Assembly (NCBI GenBank): GCA_016214985.1
Contig: JACRMM010000030.1
Location: forward strand, 62,001 to 126,000
Source of the DNA: Deltaproteobacteria bacterium
Lineage (GTDB): Bacteria; Desulfobacterota; Deferrisomatia; Deferrisomatales; JACRMM01
Direction: 5' to 3'
DNA length: 64,000 bases
The notes beneath the pieces are model-generated. The model searched no databases, had not been told where the DNA came from, and worked only from the letters and a program-made list of their open reading frames with translations. The position numbers and the translations under genes are program-made. The number at the start of each line of letters is the position of its first letter. Position 1 is the first letter of the stretch. This document shows, piece by piece, positions 20,504-34,181 of this stretch.

Positions 20504-21687
20504 AGCTCGTCTCGGCATCCTGGGTCGTCCCGATGGAGGGCCCTCCCGTGGAAGGGGGGGCCCTCCTCGTGTCTGGAGGCCGCGTGCGGGCCGTGGGGCG
20601 GGCCTGCGACTTACGGCAGGAGTGGCCGGAAGCCGAGCGAGAGGACCTCGGCGGGTGCGCGTTGGTGCCAGGACTGGTCAACGCCCACACACACCTGGAG
20701 CTGACGTGCCTTGGCGAGATTCCTTCCGGAGAGGGGTCCGACTTCGTGGGTTGGATCCTCGACGTCGTCGGTCGCAAGCGGGCAGCGGTGCCGGATGCGT
20801 TCTGCCGGGGGGTTCGGGAGGGTGCCCTCCGGTGTCGCGAACTGGGACAGGCCGTGGTGGCCGACGTGCTGAGTGTGCCGACCGCGGGGTTGTGCTATCC
20901 CGAGGCGGGTCCTCGAGTCGCCGCGTTCCCCGAGGTCATTGCTCCCCACGCGAGCCAGACCGGGCCGGCGCTCGAGAGAGCGCTTTCCGTCGAAGTGTCC
21001 GGCCCGGCCCGGGTCGCCGGGCTCTCGCCCCATGCCCCCTATACGGTCGGGAGAGAGGCCTATCGGGCGTGTGGGAGCGCCGTGGCCGAGCTCGGCCGGC
21101 TTCTCATGACCCACTTGGCCGAAAGCGCTCAGGAGATCGCCTTCTGCCGTGACGGGACGGGGGAGATCCCGGAGCGGCTCTATGGGGCTCTCGGTCAGGA
21201 AGCGCCCGCCGCGCCGGACGATCATCCCCTCGACTGGTTGGACCGTCTGGGGCTGCTTCGGGGGGGGACGATCCTGATCCACGCGGTCCACCTGCGGCCG
21301 GAGCACGTGGATCTCATCGCGCTCCGGGGGTCGGGCGTGGTGCTGTGCCCTCGCAGCAATCGGCGGCTGGGCGTCGGGCGCGCGGCGGGCCGCAGGTTCC
21401 TCGCGGCCGGGGTCGCGGTGGGGCTGGGGACCGACAGCCGGCTCTCGGCGGGGAACCTGAATCTCTGGGAGGACCTGATCGCGGCCGTGGACGAGTATGG
21501 CTGGTCGCCCGAGGAGGCGCTGCGGGCAGCCACCCTCGGCGGGGCGACCCTCCTGGGCGCGGGCGACTCCGGGCGCTTCGCGCCGGGGGCCCGTGCTGAT
21601 ATACTCGCCGTCTCCCTGTCTGCCGGGCGAGGCCTCTGGGATCAACTCCTTCCGGCGGCTGCGTCGGGATGCCGCTGGGTCGGATGA
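20500..21687 (+). CDS. Amidohydrolase / aminofutalosine-deaminase-like protein
   Basis: GTG start overlaps panD stop; [36 protein letters not shown]. Confidence 0.8.
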   Translation: MKLVSASWVVPMEGPPVEGGALLVSGGRVRAVGRACDLRQEWPEAEREDLGGCALVPGLVNAHTHLELTCLGEIPSGEGSDFVGWILDVVGRKRAAVPDAFCRGVREGALRCRELGQAVVADVLSVPTAGLCYPEAGPRVAAFPEVIAPHASQTGPALERALSVEVSGPARVAGLSPHAPYTVGREAYRACGSAVAELGRLLMTHLAESAQEIAFCRDGTGEIPERLYGALGQEAPAAPDDHPLDWLDRLGLLRGGTILIHAVHLRPEHVDLIALRGSGVVLCPRSNRRLGVGRAAGRRFLAAGVAVGLGTDSRLSAGNLNLWEDLIAAVDEYGWSPEEALRAATLGGATLLGAGDSGRFAPGARADILAVSLSAGRGLWDQLLPAAASGCRWVG

Positions 21688-21731
21688 CGGGAGGGCCGAG
21701 GCCGGCCCTTTCCACCGCGAAGGGGTTCGCC

Positions 21732-22424
21732 ATGTCATGGGTTCAGATCCGCAGCCGTCTCCAGGGCGCGGCGCGCCGGCACTTTCTCACGGGGCTCCTC
21801 GTGATCGTGCCCCTGGGTCTCACGTACTACGTAGTCTCGGCGATCGTCGGCACCATGGACCAGTTTCTGGCGATTTTGCCGCCGACCTTTCACCCGGACA
21901 CGTACCTTCCCTTCCGGATCCCCGGGCTCGGCATCCTCTTCACGCTCATCATCATTCAGGTCGTCGGCTTCCTCGGCGCGAACCTCTTCGGCCGGGGCGT
22001 GGTCAAGGCCTACGAGCGGCTCCTCGCCCGGATCCCGCTGGTGCGAAGCATCTACGCCGGGGTCAAACAGGTCATGGAGCAGCTCCTGTCGGAGCGGTCG
22101 GACCGGTTCCGGCGGGTGGTCCTGTTCGAGTTCCCGCGCAAGGGGATCCTCAGCCTCGGGTTCGTGACCGGTGAGGTGGGTGGCGAGATCGGCGGCAAGA
22201 CGGCGAGTCGCTCGGTCAATGTCTTCATCCCCTGCACGCCCAACCCCACCTCCGGTTTCTACCTGATCGTGCCCGAAGAGGAGCTGATTCCGGTCGATCT
22301 CTCCGTGGAGCAGGCGTTCAAGATCATCCTGAGCGGAGGCATGGTGGGCGGGGAGGAGAAGCACAAAAAAGCCCGCCACTCGGAAGAGCGGCGGGCCCTG
22401 GCGACGGACGCAGAGACGGGCTAG
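21732..22424 (+). CDS. DUF502 family membrane protein
   Basis: LTGLLVIVPLGLTYYVVSAIVGTMD; GRIPLVRSIYAGVKQVMEQL-like region; PNPTSGFYLIVPEEELIPVDLSVEQAFKIILSGGM. Confidence 0.88.
   Translation: MSWVQIRSRLQGAARRHFLTGLLVIVPLGLTYYVVSAIVGTMDQFLAILPPTFHPDTYLPFRIPGLGILFTLIIIQVVGFLGANLFGRGVVKAYERLLARIPLVRSIYAGVKQVMEQLLSERSDRFRRVVLFEFPRKGILSLGFVTGEVGGEIGGKTASRSVNVFIPCTPNPTSGFYLIVPEEELIPVDLSVEQAFKIILSGGMVGGEEKHKKARHSEERRALATDAETG
22365..22396 (-). terminator. Rho-independent terminator (minus) inside the DUF502 coding sequence
   Basis: GCCCGCC (22371-22377) pairs with GGCGGGC (22390-22396); six A at 22365-22370 read as UUUUUU on the minus strand. Confidence 0.82.
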
Positions 22425-22702
22425 CGGCCGATCTTGCGCTTGCTGGCCTTGAGGGGGTTGAGCATCTTCTGCTGCTTCTCCTCTTCGACCTTGAGGTGCG
22501 TGGCCATGTTGCACAACCCTACCTTCCAGTGCTTCTCCGGGGCCGGGTACGAGGCGCAGTAGCTACCCGTCGGCCACTGCTCCGTGCGGCCGCAGCCCTC
22601 GCAGTTGTCCACCACGACGCGGCAGTGCCCTTCGATGAACGTGCAGCCGTCATCGCCCCAGAAAAAGCAGTCCTTGTCCTTCTTGATCGTCTGACAGAGC
22701 AT
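22421..22702 (-). CDS. PxxKW family cysteine-rich protein
   Basis: MLCQTIKKDKDCFFWGDDGCTF...VVDNCEGCGR...YCASYPAPEKHWKVGLCNMATHLK...NPLKASKRK; many cysteines. Confidence 0.85.
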   Translation of the reverse strand: MLCQTIKKDKDCFFWGDDGCTFIEGHCRVVVDNCEGCGRTEQWPTGSYCASYPAPEKHWKVGLCNMATHLKVEEEKQQKMLNPLKASKRKIGR

Positions 22703-24143
22703 GGAGAACGCCCTCCTCGATGGTCGCGGCCCGATGGCCGAGGGATGCTTGAAAGCGCGTAATCATAGTCGCTACGCCGACCCCGTGTCAACGCTCCTCC
22801 TGCAGGTCGAGGCGGCCCTGCTGCGCGTCGACGTGCGCGGCCGCGACGTCCTGGTGGCCGTCTCCGGCGGGCTCGACTCCGTGTGCCTTCTGCAGGCCCT
22901 GGCCGCGCTGCGCGGAGAGGCGGTGGGACGGGTGGAGGTGGCCCATGTGGACCACGGCCTGCGGTCGGACTCGGACGAGGATGCGCAGTTCTGCCGCCGG
23001 CTCGCCGAGGAGCTCGGGATGGTCTTTCACCTGCGCTGCCTAGGCCTGAAGGAGTTTCTCCCGGGCCGTGGCGTCCAGGCGGAGGCGCGGCGCCTCCGGC
23101 GGGCGTTCTTCGAGGAGGTTCGGCGGGTCCGCGACCTGGGGGCCGTGGCTCTGGGCCACCACGCGGACGACCAGGCGGAGACCGTGCTCTTCCGGCTGGT
23201 CCGCGGCACCGGGCCCCGAGGGGTCCGCGGGATGTCGGCTTGGGATCCGCCGTACGTTCGGCCGCTGCTGGGACTGCGCCGCGCGGATCTGGAGGCGGCG
23301 GTGGCAGCCCAGGGGTGGGCTTTCCGGGAGGACCCGTCGAACGCGAGCCCTCGCTTCCTGCGAAACCGCATCCGCCACGAGGTGCTCCCGCTTCTCGCGG
23401 CCCTGAACCCTTCGGTGGTGGAGGCGCTCGGTCGCTTTGCCGGCTTGGCGGCCGACGACGACGATCTGCTCTCGGCGGTGGCGAGGGCGGAGTTGACAGA
23501 GCTCGCCCGGCCGGAGCCGGAGGGGCTCCGCCTTTCGGCGGAGAGCCTGCTTCGGCACCCGCTGGCGCTGCGCCGGCGGCTCTACCTGGCCGTTTGGGAG
23601 GCCGTCGGCTGCGACCCGTCGGTGCTCGAGGCGAGGCACCTGGAGGCGGTCGACGCGCTGCTCGAGCCCGGGCGACCGCACCGTTGGGCGCCCGTTCCGG
23701 GCCCGGGTGGTTTTGCGCGGAGCTACGGCGATCTCTGGGGGTTGGCTCCAGGTTTTCGCTCCCGTCCTTCGGGGCCCGTGGCCCTGCGGGACGGCGAGCC
23801 CTCCTCCTTGCCCGGGGGGGCCGGCGTCGCGGTCGCCTGGGGACCGACGCCTCCGGACGGCGTACCGCACGTGGGCCTGGAGGAGGGCCGGCCCGGGACG
23901 CTCCTCGTCGCGCGGCCTTGGCGGCCGGGCGATCGAGTGGACGGAAGGAAGGTCAAGGACCTCCTCATGGAGGCCTGTCTCCCGGCGTGGCGCCGCCAGC
24001 GGGCGGTCCTGGTGGAAGACGGAGACGAGGCCCTCGGCCTGCTGGCCCAGGGGCGTGCCTGGTCAGCGGCGCGCCCGGGCCGGACGGTCGGCGCCCTGTG
24101 GCTCGAGGCGCCTCGGAAAGAGGATCATCCCACCCCGGCGTGA
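22701..24143 (+). CDS. tilS: tRNA(Ile)-lysidine synthase
   Basis: VAVSGGLDSVCLLQAL; HVDHGLRSDSDEDAQFC; LGHHADDQAETVLFRLVRGTG. Confidence 0.93.
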   Translation: MENALLDGRGPMAEGCLKARNHSRYADPVSTLLLQVEAALLRVDVRGRDVLVAVSGGLDSVCLLQALAALRGEAVGRVEVAHVDHGLRSDSDEDAQFCRRLAEELGMVFHLRCLGLKEFLPGRGVQAEARRLRRAFFEEVRRVRDLGAVALGHHADDQAETVLFRLVRGTGPRGVRGMSAWDPPYVRPLLGLRRADLEAAVAAQGWAFREDPSNASPRFLRNRIRHEVLPLLAALNPSVVEALGRFAGLAADDDDLLSAVARAELTELARPEPEGLRLSAESLLRHPLALRRRLYLAVWEAVGCDPSVLEARHLEAVDALLEPGRPHRWAPVPGPGGFARSYGDLWGLAPGFRSRPSGPVALRDGEPSSLPGGAGVAVAWGPTPPDGVPHVGLEEGRPGTLLVARPWRPGDRVDGRKVKDLLMEACLPAWRRQRAVLVEDGDEALGLLAQGRAWSAARPGRTVGALWLEAPRKEDHPTPA

Positions 24144-24278
24144 CCCCCCTGAGTTGTTCGGGAAGGATCCATGAAAAGGCTCCTTGAAAAGGCGTGGTGC
24201 ACCTGCAGCTCTTGTGCTATCTAACACGGCTCGGCGTATGTCTCGCCGATCAACCCCCACTCGTGAGGTTCGTCGCGA

Positions 24279-26159
<1,881 letters not shown>

Positions 26160-26168
26160 GGAGGCACG

Positions 26169-27380
26169 ATGGCGTTTGAGGTTCGCCTGCTCGATCTGTC
26201 CGACCCCCGGCGTGCGAAGGGCGAGCTGGAGGCCGTGGGTGCGGACCCGGCCGGCGTGGCCAAGATGGTGCCCAAGGCGTCGTTCCTTGCGTTCAAGGCC
26301 ACGGGGATCAAGGCACCGGGCGCGAACATCCTGAAGCAGGAGGCCCTGGCCGCCGGCGCCGAGGCGGCCGTGAGCCGAGGGGTGATCAACTGCTCCGTGG
26401 CGCGCACCGACGTCGTCATCCTGGGTACGCGCAAAGAGATCCGCGCCCTTGTGCGGCGGCTCAAGCCTCAGCCCTTCGGCCTCAAACGCCTCGCCGCCGA
26501 GCTCGAAGCCGTGCTCGGCGCCGTGGAGCGCCGTTTCGAGCTTCCCTGGGCTCGAGGCGTGCTCCGCCTCTCGGAGCGGCCGCACATCATGGGGATCCTC
26601 AACGTCACGCCCGACTCCTTCTCGGATGGAGGGGAGTTCCTTGGCCGGGACGAGGCGCTGGCGAGGGCGGAGCAGATGGTCGCCGAGGGCGCCGACCTCA
26701 TTGACGTGGGCGGCGAGTCCTCCCGGCCCGGGGCCGAGCCGGTGGACGAGGCGGTGGAGCTGTCGCGCGTCCTGCCGGTGATCGAGCATCTGGCACCGCG
26801 GCTGCCGGTGCCGGTTTCGGTGGATACGTACCGGGCCGGGGTGGCGGAGGCTGCCGCAGCGGCCGGGGCGTCGATCGTCAACGACATCAGCGGCCTGGCC
26901 GCCGATCCCGCCATGGCCGAGACCGTGGCGCGCACCGGCGCAGCCGTTGTGGTGATGCACATGCGCGGCACGCCTCGGACCATGCAGTCCGACACGGCGT
27001 ACGGCGACCTGCTCGGCGAGGTGTGCCGCTCGCTGCGCGAGAGCGCGGAGCGGGCCCTCGCAGCCGGGGTGCCGGCGGAGAAGATCGTGGTCGATCCCGG
27101 CCTGGGGTTCGGGAAGACGGCCGAGGGAAACCTGGTGCTCCTCGGCCGGCTGGGAGAGCTTCGAAGTCTCGGCTACCCCGTGCTCGCGGGTGCGAGCCGA
27201 AAGTCGTTCCTTGGAAAGGTGCTCGGGACAGAGGATCCGAAGGATCGGCTCGAAGGATCGCTCGCGGCGGCGGCCGTGGCGGTCTGGAACGGCGCGCACA
27301 TCCTCCGGGTCCACGACGTGCGGGAGACCCGCCGGGCGGCTGAGGTCGCCTGGGCCGTCCGGCAGGCTCGGGGGGGATGA
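26169..27380 (+). CDS. folP: Dihydropteroate synthase with N-terminal extension
   Basis: HIMGILNVTPDSFSDGGEF; IDVGGESSRPGAEPV; DPGLGFGKTAEGNL; about 130-aa N-terminal domain. Confidence 0.95.
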   Translation: MAFEVRLLDLSDPRRAKGELEAVGADPAGVAKMVPKASFLAFKATGIKAPGANILKQEALAAGAEAAVSRGVINCSVARTDVVILGTRKEIRALVRRLKPQPFGLKRLAAELEAVLGAVERRFELPWARGVLRLSERPHIMGILNVTPDSFSDGGEFLGRDEALARAEQMVAEGADLIDVGGESSRPGAEPVDEAVELSRVLPVIEHLAPRLPVPVSVDTYRAGVAEAAAAAGASIVNDISGLAADPAMAETVARTGAAVVVMHMRGTPRTMQSDTAYGDLLGEVCRSLRESAERALAAGVPAEKIVVDPGLGFGKTAEGNLVLLGRLGELRSLGYPVLAGASRKSFLGKVLGTEDPKDRLEGSLAAAAVAVWNGAHILRVHDVRETRRAAEVAWAVRQARGG

Positions 27381-27383
27381 GCC

Positions 27384-28211
27384 GTGGCCGGGATGCCCTC
27401 GTGGCTGCGGTGGCAGGACGGGGTGGACGTCCTCCTGGTGGCGCTGGTCATCTACCGGATCTTCCTGGTGATCAAGGGCACGCGGGCGGTGCAGATCCTG
27501 CTGGGCCTTGCGGTACTGATGCTCGCGTACGTGGGTGCCGAGTTCTTCGAGTTCTTTACGCTCCACTGGATCCTCAACGGCTTCCTGTCGTCGCTCATCC
27601 TCGTGGTCGTCGTGCTCTTCCAGAACGACATCCGCCGCGCCCTGGCCCACGTGGGGATGAACTCGGTGTTTACCTACGGCGAAACTGGGGCCATGGGTCC
27701 ACAGGCGATCGAAGAGCTGATGAAGGGCTCCGTGAGCCTCGCCAACAAGAAGATCGGTGCGCTCATCGTGCTCGAGCGCGGGACCGAGCTTCGCGACTAC
27801 GTCGAGGGCGGCGTCCGGGTGGGCGGCCATGTGAGCCGCGAGCTGCTGCTGTCGATCTTCCTGCCCTACTCGCCGATCCACGACGGCGCGGTGTTGGTCA
27901 AGGACGACCAGATCCTATGGGCGGGCTGCTTCCTTCCCCTGACCACTCGCATCGACGTGGACAAGGAGCTCGGGACCCGGCACCGGGCCGCCCTCGGGAT
28001 CACCGAGGAGACCGACGCCGTGGTGATCGTCGTGAGCGAGGAGCGGGGGGCGATCTCGATGGCGATCAACGGCCGGCTCACCCGGGACCTCGACGGCGCG
28101 AGCCTTCGCCGGGTGCTCACCCGGTTGTTTCCCGCGGGGGAGCCGCCGCGTGAGCGCCGGCGGCGGCGACGGGCCAAGGATAAGCCCGGGGCCCGGGAGG
28201 CCCAGCCGTGA
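27384..28211 (+). CDS. cdaA: Diadenylate cyclase
   Basis: Three TM segments; FSPIHDGA-type motif (YSPIHDGAVLV); GTRHRAALGITEETDAVVIVVSEE. Confidence 0.96.
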   Translation: MAGMPSWLRWQDGVDVLLVALVIYRIFLVIKGTRAVQILLGLAVLMLAYVGAEFFEFFTLHWILNGFLSSLILVVVVLFQNDIRRALAHVGMNSVFTYGETGAMGPQAIEELMKGSVSLANKKIGALIVLERGTELRDYVEGGVRVGGHVSRELLLSIFLPYSPIHDGAVLVKDDQILWAGCFLPLTTRIDVDKELGTRHRAALGITEETDAVVIVVSEERGAISMAINGRLTRDLDGASLRRVLTRLFPAGEPPRERRRRRRAKDKPGAREAQP

Positions 28212-29175
28212 AAGGCTTTGCAGCCCTGGTGCGGAGCGCGCTCCTCGAGAACTGGGGATCGAAGGTCCTCGCCTTCGTCCTGGCAACGCTGCTGTGGATG
28301 TACGTCGTCGGCGAGAAGCGAAGCGAGGTGAGCCTCTCGGTCCCACTGGAGCTCACCGGCGTTCCGGCGAGCATGGTGATCGTGAACCGCGTGCCCGAGA
28401 CGGTCCAGGTGCGGCTGAGCGGACCCCGCACGCTCCTGGTTGCGCTCACCCCGCAACAGCTCTCGGTCGCGCTCGATCTGTCGGCGATCCAGCCGGGCAC
28501 GACGACCTTCGGCAACCTGCCCGCGCGCATGAAGTTGCCCAAGCGCATCGACGTGACGTATGTGTCTCCTTCGGTGATCACCCTCGACGCCGACACGAAA
28601 GCGCGCAAGCGGCTGCCGGTGAAGCTTCGGGTAAAAGGCGAGCCGGCACCTGGGTACCGCGTGGTGGAGGTCGGGGTGGACCCGGCAGAGGTCGAGATCG
28701 AGGGCTCGGCCCGCGTGCTCAAGTCACTCGAGGAGGTTTCCACGCAGGTGCTCGACATTCACGGGGCGGAGGAGACCCAGACGAGACCGGTGGACCTTTC
28801 GCTGCCCGACCCGACGCTGCGCCGGGTGTCCAAGGTCCCCGTCGTCGCGCAGGTCACGGTGGAGGAGCAGCGGGGCGAGCGGGAGTTTGCCCGCGTGCCG
28901 GTCGTCCTGCCCGGCCGCCGGTGGGTGGCCGCTCCGGCCAGCGTGGATGTGCTCGTCGCAGGCGGTACTGTGACGCTCGGGCGGCTCGGGCCGGCCGACG
29001 TCTCGGCGACCGTAGAGAGCGAAGGGAAGCCCCTGGCGAAGGGCACTCACCGCGTCACGGTCCAGACTCCTGCGGGCGTGGAGGTGCTCTCCATCAGCCC
29101 GCGGGCCGTGGAGGTTCGCCTCCGAAACACCGACAGCGCGTCCTCGAAGGGGTCTGACGCGGACGGAACGGGAGA

Positions 29176-29179
<4 letters not shown>
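28208..29179 (+). CDS. cdaR: YbbR-domain protein (CdaR-like)
   Basis: [23 protein letters not shown]; YbbR repeats; adjacent to cdaA and glmM. Confidence 0.9.
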
Positions 29180-30546
<1,367 letters not shown>

Positions 30547-30693
30547 AGGGCGTTAGTCTTTAAGTCCTACAACGACACATCCGCAGATTTCGCAGTGCTT
30601 CTGTCGATCTGCGTAAGCTGAGAAATCTGTGGATCATCCGCATTTTGTCTGAAATGTCGCCGTAATACTAACAACCAACACCGGACGAAAGCC

Positions 30694-31431
30694 ATGATCC
30701 GACTCGGCGTCAACATCGATCACGTCGCCACGGTGCGGCAGGCTCGCCGCATCCGGGAGCCTGACCCGGCCTGGGCGGTGGTCCAGGCGGAGCTCGGCGG
30801 CGCGGACCAGATCACGCTCCACCTGCGTGAGGACCGGCGCCACATCCAGGACCAGGACCTGCTCAACGTGCTCTCCCTGGCCAGCGTCCCGGTGAATCTG
30901 GAGATGGCGGTCACCCCCGAGATGGTGGCCATCGCCTGCGGGCTCGAGCGAAAGCCCCGGTCGGTGACGCTCGTGCCGGAGCGGCGCGAGGAGGTGACCA
31001 CCGAGGGAGGGCTCGACGTGGCCGGGTGCTTCGAACCCAGCCGGGCGGCGGTCGAAGTGCTCCGGGCCGCGGGCATGAGCGTCAGCCTCTTCGTGGACCC
31101 GGACCCGGCGCAGGTCGAGGCGTCGGTGCGGTCCGGAGCCTCGGCGATTGAGCTCCACACCGGGGCGTTCTGCGAGGCGTGGGGCACGCCCCAGGCGGGC
31201 CGAGAGCTGGAGCGCCTCCGAGAGGCCGCAGTTCTCGGCGGCCGGCTGGGTCTCCGCGTCCATGCGGGCCACGGCTTGAATGTTCGAAATGTCGCAGCGG
31301 TGGCTCGGTTGCCGCACGTGGAGGAGCTGAACATCGGCCACGCCTTGATCGGGCGCGCGATCTTCCTCGGGCTCCAGGCCGCGGTGGCCGAGATGAAGGC
31401 GCTGATCGCCCAGGCCGAGGGGAATCGCTGA
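30694..31431 (+). CDS. pdxJ: Pyridoxine 5'-phosphate synthase
   Basis: LGVNIDHVATVRQARR; DQITLHLREDRRHI; VHAGHGLN. Confidence 0.98.
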   Translation: MIRLGVNIDHVATVRQARRIREPDPAWAVVQAELGGADQITLHLREDRRHIQDQDLLNVLSLASVPVNLEMAVTPEMVAIACGLERKPRSVTLVPERREEVTTEGGLDVAGCFEPSRAAVEVLRAAGMSVSLFVDPDPAQVEASVRSGASAIELHTGAFCEAWGTPQAGRELERLREAAVLGGRLGLRVHAGHGLNVRNVAAVARLPHVEELNIGHALIGRAIFLGLQAAVAEMKALIAQAEGNR

Positions 31432-31512
31432 GCACGGCACACGCTGCGCTGGGGACGCTTCGGAACCCCTGAAGGCCCGGCCGCCGCGAACGACACCACA
31501 CCGGAGCCGATC

Positions 31513-33072
31513 ATGAAACCGCTCCTCACGGCCGCCGAGATGCGATCCCTGGACGACCGCACCATCCGAGAGGTGGGGCTGCCGGGCTGCGTCCTCATGG
31601 AGACGGCGGGACGCGGCGTCTTCTCCCGCCTCTGGGCCACGTTCGAGCCCCAAGCCCGGCAGGGCCCGACGATCGTCGTCTGCGGCCGGGGAAACAACGG
31701 CGGGGACGGTTTCGTGGTCGCGCGCTGCCTGCACACCAGGGGGTGCGACGTCCTCGTGCTTCTCCTGGGACGGTGCGAGGAGGTGCCGGGCGACGCGGCG
31801 ATCCACCTGACGGCGTACCGAGGAGTCGGGGGCCGCGTCTCGGAGGTGACCGAGATGGCGTGCTCCGATGCTGCTGCTCGGGTGGCCGGGGCGGGCCTCG
31901 TGGTCGATGCGATCGTGGGCACTGGGCTTTCCGAGGATCTGCGGGGCCTGGCGCTCGAGGCCGTGGGGTGGGTCAACGGCTCGCGGGCGCCCGTGGTCTC
32001 CGTGGACCTCCCCTCGGGGGTCGACTCGGACACGGGAAGACTTTGCGGGGCTGCGGTGCAGGCCGACCTCACGGTGACCTTCGGTTGGGCGAAGCGCGGC
32101 CACTGGCTCTACCCCGGCGCGTCCCGCAGCGGACGGCTCGAGGTGGTGGACATCGGCATCCCGGAGGCGCTTCTCGCCCGCCAGGCGCTGGGCCTCCTGG
32201 CCCTGGAGCCGGACGACGTGTCCGGGTGGCTCGCCCGGGCTCCGGATGCCCACAAAGGAACCTTCGGCCACGTCTTCATCCTGGGCGGGGGCGCCGGCAA
32301 GGAGGGCGCTGCGATCCTCGCGGCTTCCGCCGCCCTGCGGGCGGGCGCCGGTCTGTCGACCCTGTGCTGGCCCGCTGACCTGTTTGCGGGGGCAGGGGGA
32401 AGGATCCCTCCCGAGGTCATGACCGTACCCTTGCCGGCGCCGGGAGACCGGGCAGTGCAGTGGGGCGCGGAGCTGTGGCCGACCGTGCAGCGGCTGCAGG
32501 AGACCGCCGACGCGTGGGTCGTCGGCCCGGGGATGGGGGCGGGAGACGGTCTTGATGACTTTCTCGGTGCGGTCTTCTCCGAGGGTGGCCCGCCGCTCGT
32601 GGTCGACGCGGATGCCCTCAACGCGCTCGCGGTCTCGCCGGGTCTCTGGCCGCCGGGCGCGCGACGTGCGGTGCTGACGCCCCACCCGGGGGAGGCGGCA
32701 CGGCTGCTCGGGGTCACGACCGGCGAGGTGCAGGCGGACCGGGTCGGCGCGGTGAGGGAACTGGCCGACCGCTGGGGAGCGGTCGCGGTGCTCAAGGGCG
32801 CCCGCACCCTCGTGACCGCGCCCGACGCGCCGGTTGCTCTCGTGCCCACCGGCAACGCAGGCATGGCGACCGCGGGCTCCGGCGACGTCCTCTCCGGAGC
32901 CGTGGCGGCCTTTCTGGCGCGCGGGCTCCCTGCCCTCGACGCGGCGAAACTCGCCGCCTTCGCCCATGGTCTGGCCGGGGACCTCGCCGCCGAGGAGGTC
33001 GGCATGACGGGACTCACCGCGGCGCACCTGCTTCGGTTCCTGCCGAAGGCGCTGAAGACGCTGGGAGGCTAG
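31513..33072 (+). CDS. nnr: Bifunctional NAD(P)H-hydrate epimerase / ADP-dependent dehydratase
   Basis: VCGRGNNGGDGFVVAR; KGTFGHVFILGGGAGKEGAAIL; VLTPHPGEAARLLG; GNAGMATAGSGDVLSG. Confidence 0.96.
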   Translation: MKPLLTAAEMRSLDDRTIREVGLPGCVLMETAGRGVFSRLWATFEPQARQGPTIVVCGRGNNGGDGFVVARCLHTRGCDVLVLLLGRCEEVPGDAAIHLTAYRGVGGRVSEVTEMACSDAAARVAGAGLVVDAIVGTGLSEDLRGLALEAVGWVNGSRAPVVSVDLPSGVDSDTGRLCGAAVQADLTVTFGWAKRGHWLYPGASRSGRLEVVDIGIPEALLARQALGLLALEPDDVSGWLARAPDAHKGTFGHVFILGGGAGKEGAAILAASAALRAGAGLSTLCWPADLFAGAGGRIPPEVMTVPLPAPGDRAVQWGAELWPTVQRLQETADAWVVGPGMGAGDGLDDFLGAVFSEGGPPLVVDADALNALAVSPGLWPPGARRAVLTPHPGEAARLLGVTTGEVQADRVGAVRELADRWGAVAVLKGARTLVTAPDAPVALVPTGNAGMATAGSGDVLSGAVAAFLARGLPALDAAKLAAFAHGLAGDLAAEEVGMTGLTAAHLLRFLPKALKTLGG

Positions 33073-33120
33073 GCCCCGCTCCTGCCCTCGTCGGTCTCGC
33101 CCGTCCTGGGCTACCCGACG

Positions 33121-33139
33121 CGGTCGCATCCTGCGACCG
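33121..33139. other. Perfect 8-bp stem hairpin downstream of nnr
   Basis: CGGTCGCA-TCC-TGCGACCG; no U tract. Confidence 0.5.
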
Positions 33140-33175
33140 TCCCTGGGCCCGCGGGATACACCCCCTCCTGGGGAT

Positions 33176-33220
33176 AAACTCGGAACCGGGAACTCGGAAC
33201 TTGGAACTCAGAACTGGGAG
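33176..33220. repeat. Degenerate decameric GGAACTC-type direct repeat
   Basis: ctcggaaccgggaactcggaacttggaactcagaactggg immediately upstream of the CBS gene. Confidence 0.6.
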
Positions 33221-33228
33221 ATGCCGCC

Positions 33229-33684
33229 ATGAAGACCGCCCGCGAGATCATGACGAAAGATGTGTTCACGGTGACCGAGTCGACGCCCCTCGACGAGCTG
33301 GCCCGTGCCTTTGCCAACCGAGGCGTGAGCGGGTTCCCTGTGGTGGACGCCGAGAGACGACTCGTGGGGGTGGTGACCGAGACGGACCTGATCCACCAGA
33401 ACCAGCGACTGCACATCCCGACCGCCGTGGCGATCTTCGATGCCGTGATCGTGCTCGGGAGCTCGAAGCGCCTCGAGGAGGAGGTCCGGCGCATGACGGC
33501 CACGACCGTGGGCGAGATCATGGCGGCCGAGCCCGTCACCATCGGTCCGGATCTGTCGGTGCAAGACGTGGCTGCGCTGATGGCGGAGCAGGGGGTTCAC
33601 ACGTTGCCGGTGGTGGACTCCAGTGGCGCGCTTGTCGGCGTGGTCGGGAAGCTGGATGTGATCCGGGCGCTGGCGACCCCGTGA
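33229..33684 (+). CDS. CBS-domain pair protein
   Basis: Two CBS motifs: GVSGFPVVDAERRLVGVVTETDLI and GVHTLPVVDSSGALVGVVGKLDVIRAL. Confidence 0.93.
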   Translation: MKTAREIMTKDVFTVTESTPLDELARAFANRGVSGFPVVDAERRLVGVVTETDLIHQNQRLHIPTAVAIFDAVIVLGSSKRLEEEVRRMTATTVGEIMAAEPVTIGPDLSVQDVAALMAEQGVHTLPVVDSSGALVGVVGKLDVIRALATP

Positions 33685-34181
33685 TGTCGCAGTTGACCAC
33701 GTGCGGCGCCGAAGAGACCGAGGAGGTCGGCGAAGCACTGGGACGCGTGGCGGCGGCCGGACTCGTGGTGGCGCTCCAGGGGCCTCTCGGTGCCGGAAAG
33801 ACCGTGTTCACCAAGGGAGTTGCCCGCGGGCTCGATGTCCCGGCGCCGCGGTACGTCTCGAGCCCCACGTTCACGATCCACAAGGTCTACCAGGGCCGGC
33901 TCACCCTGCACCACCTCGACCTGTACCGACTCTCCAATCCCGGCGATCTCGAGGACTTGGGGCTGGACGACGCTCTAGGCGGGTCAAGCGTGTGTGTGAT
34001 AGAGTGGCCGGACTCTTTTTTTGGGGTCCTGCCCCAGGACCGTATTACGGTGCATCTCGCCGTTGCGCCGGGGGATTCGAGGGTGATCCGGATCGAGGCC
34101 TCGGGCGCGATCGCCGGAGGGGTGCTGGCGTCGTTCCGGAAGACCCTTCCCAAGAGATTTGCGAGGGAGGAGTGGCGATGA
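33684..34181 (+). CDS. tsaE: tRNA threonylcarbamoyladenosine biosynthesis ATPase
   Basis: GPLGAGKTVFTKGVARGL; SSPTFTIHKVYQGRLTLHHLDLYRL; VIEWPD; start overlaps the CBS stop. Confidence 0.93.
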   Translation: MSQLTTCGAEETEEVGEALGRVAAAGLVVALQGPLGAGKTVFTKGVARGLDVPAPRYVSSPTFTIHKVYQGRLTLHHLDLYRLSNPGDLEDLGLDDALGGSSVCVIEWPDSFFGVLPQDRITVHLAVAPGDSRVIRIEASGAIAGGVLASFRKTLPKRFAREEWR

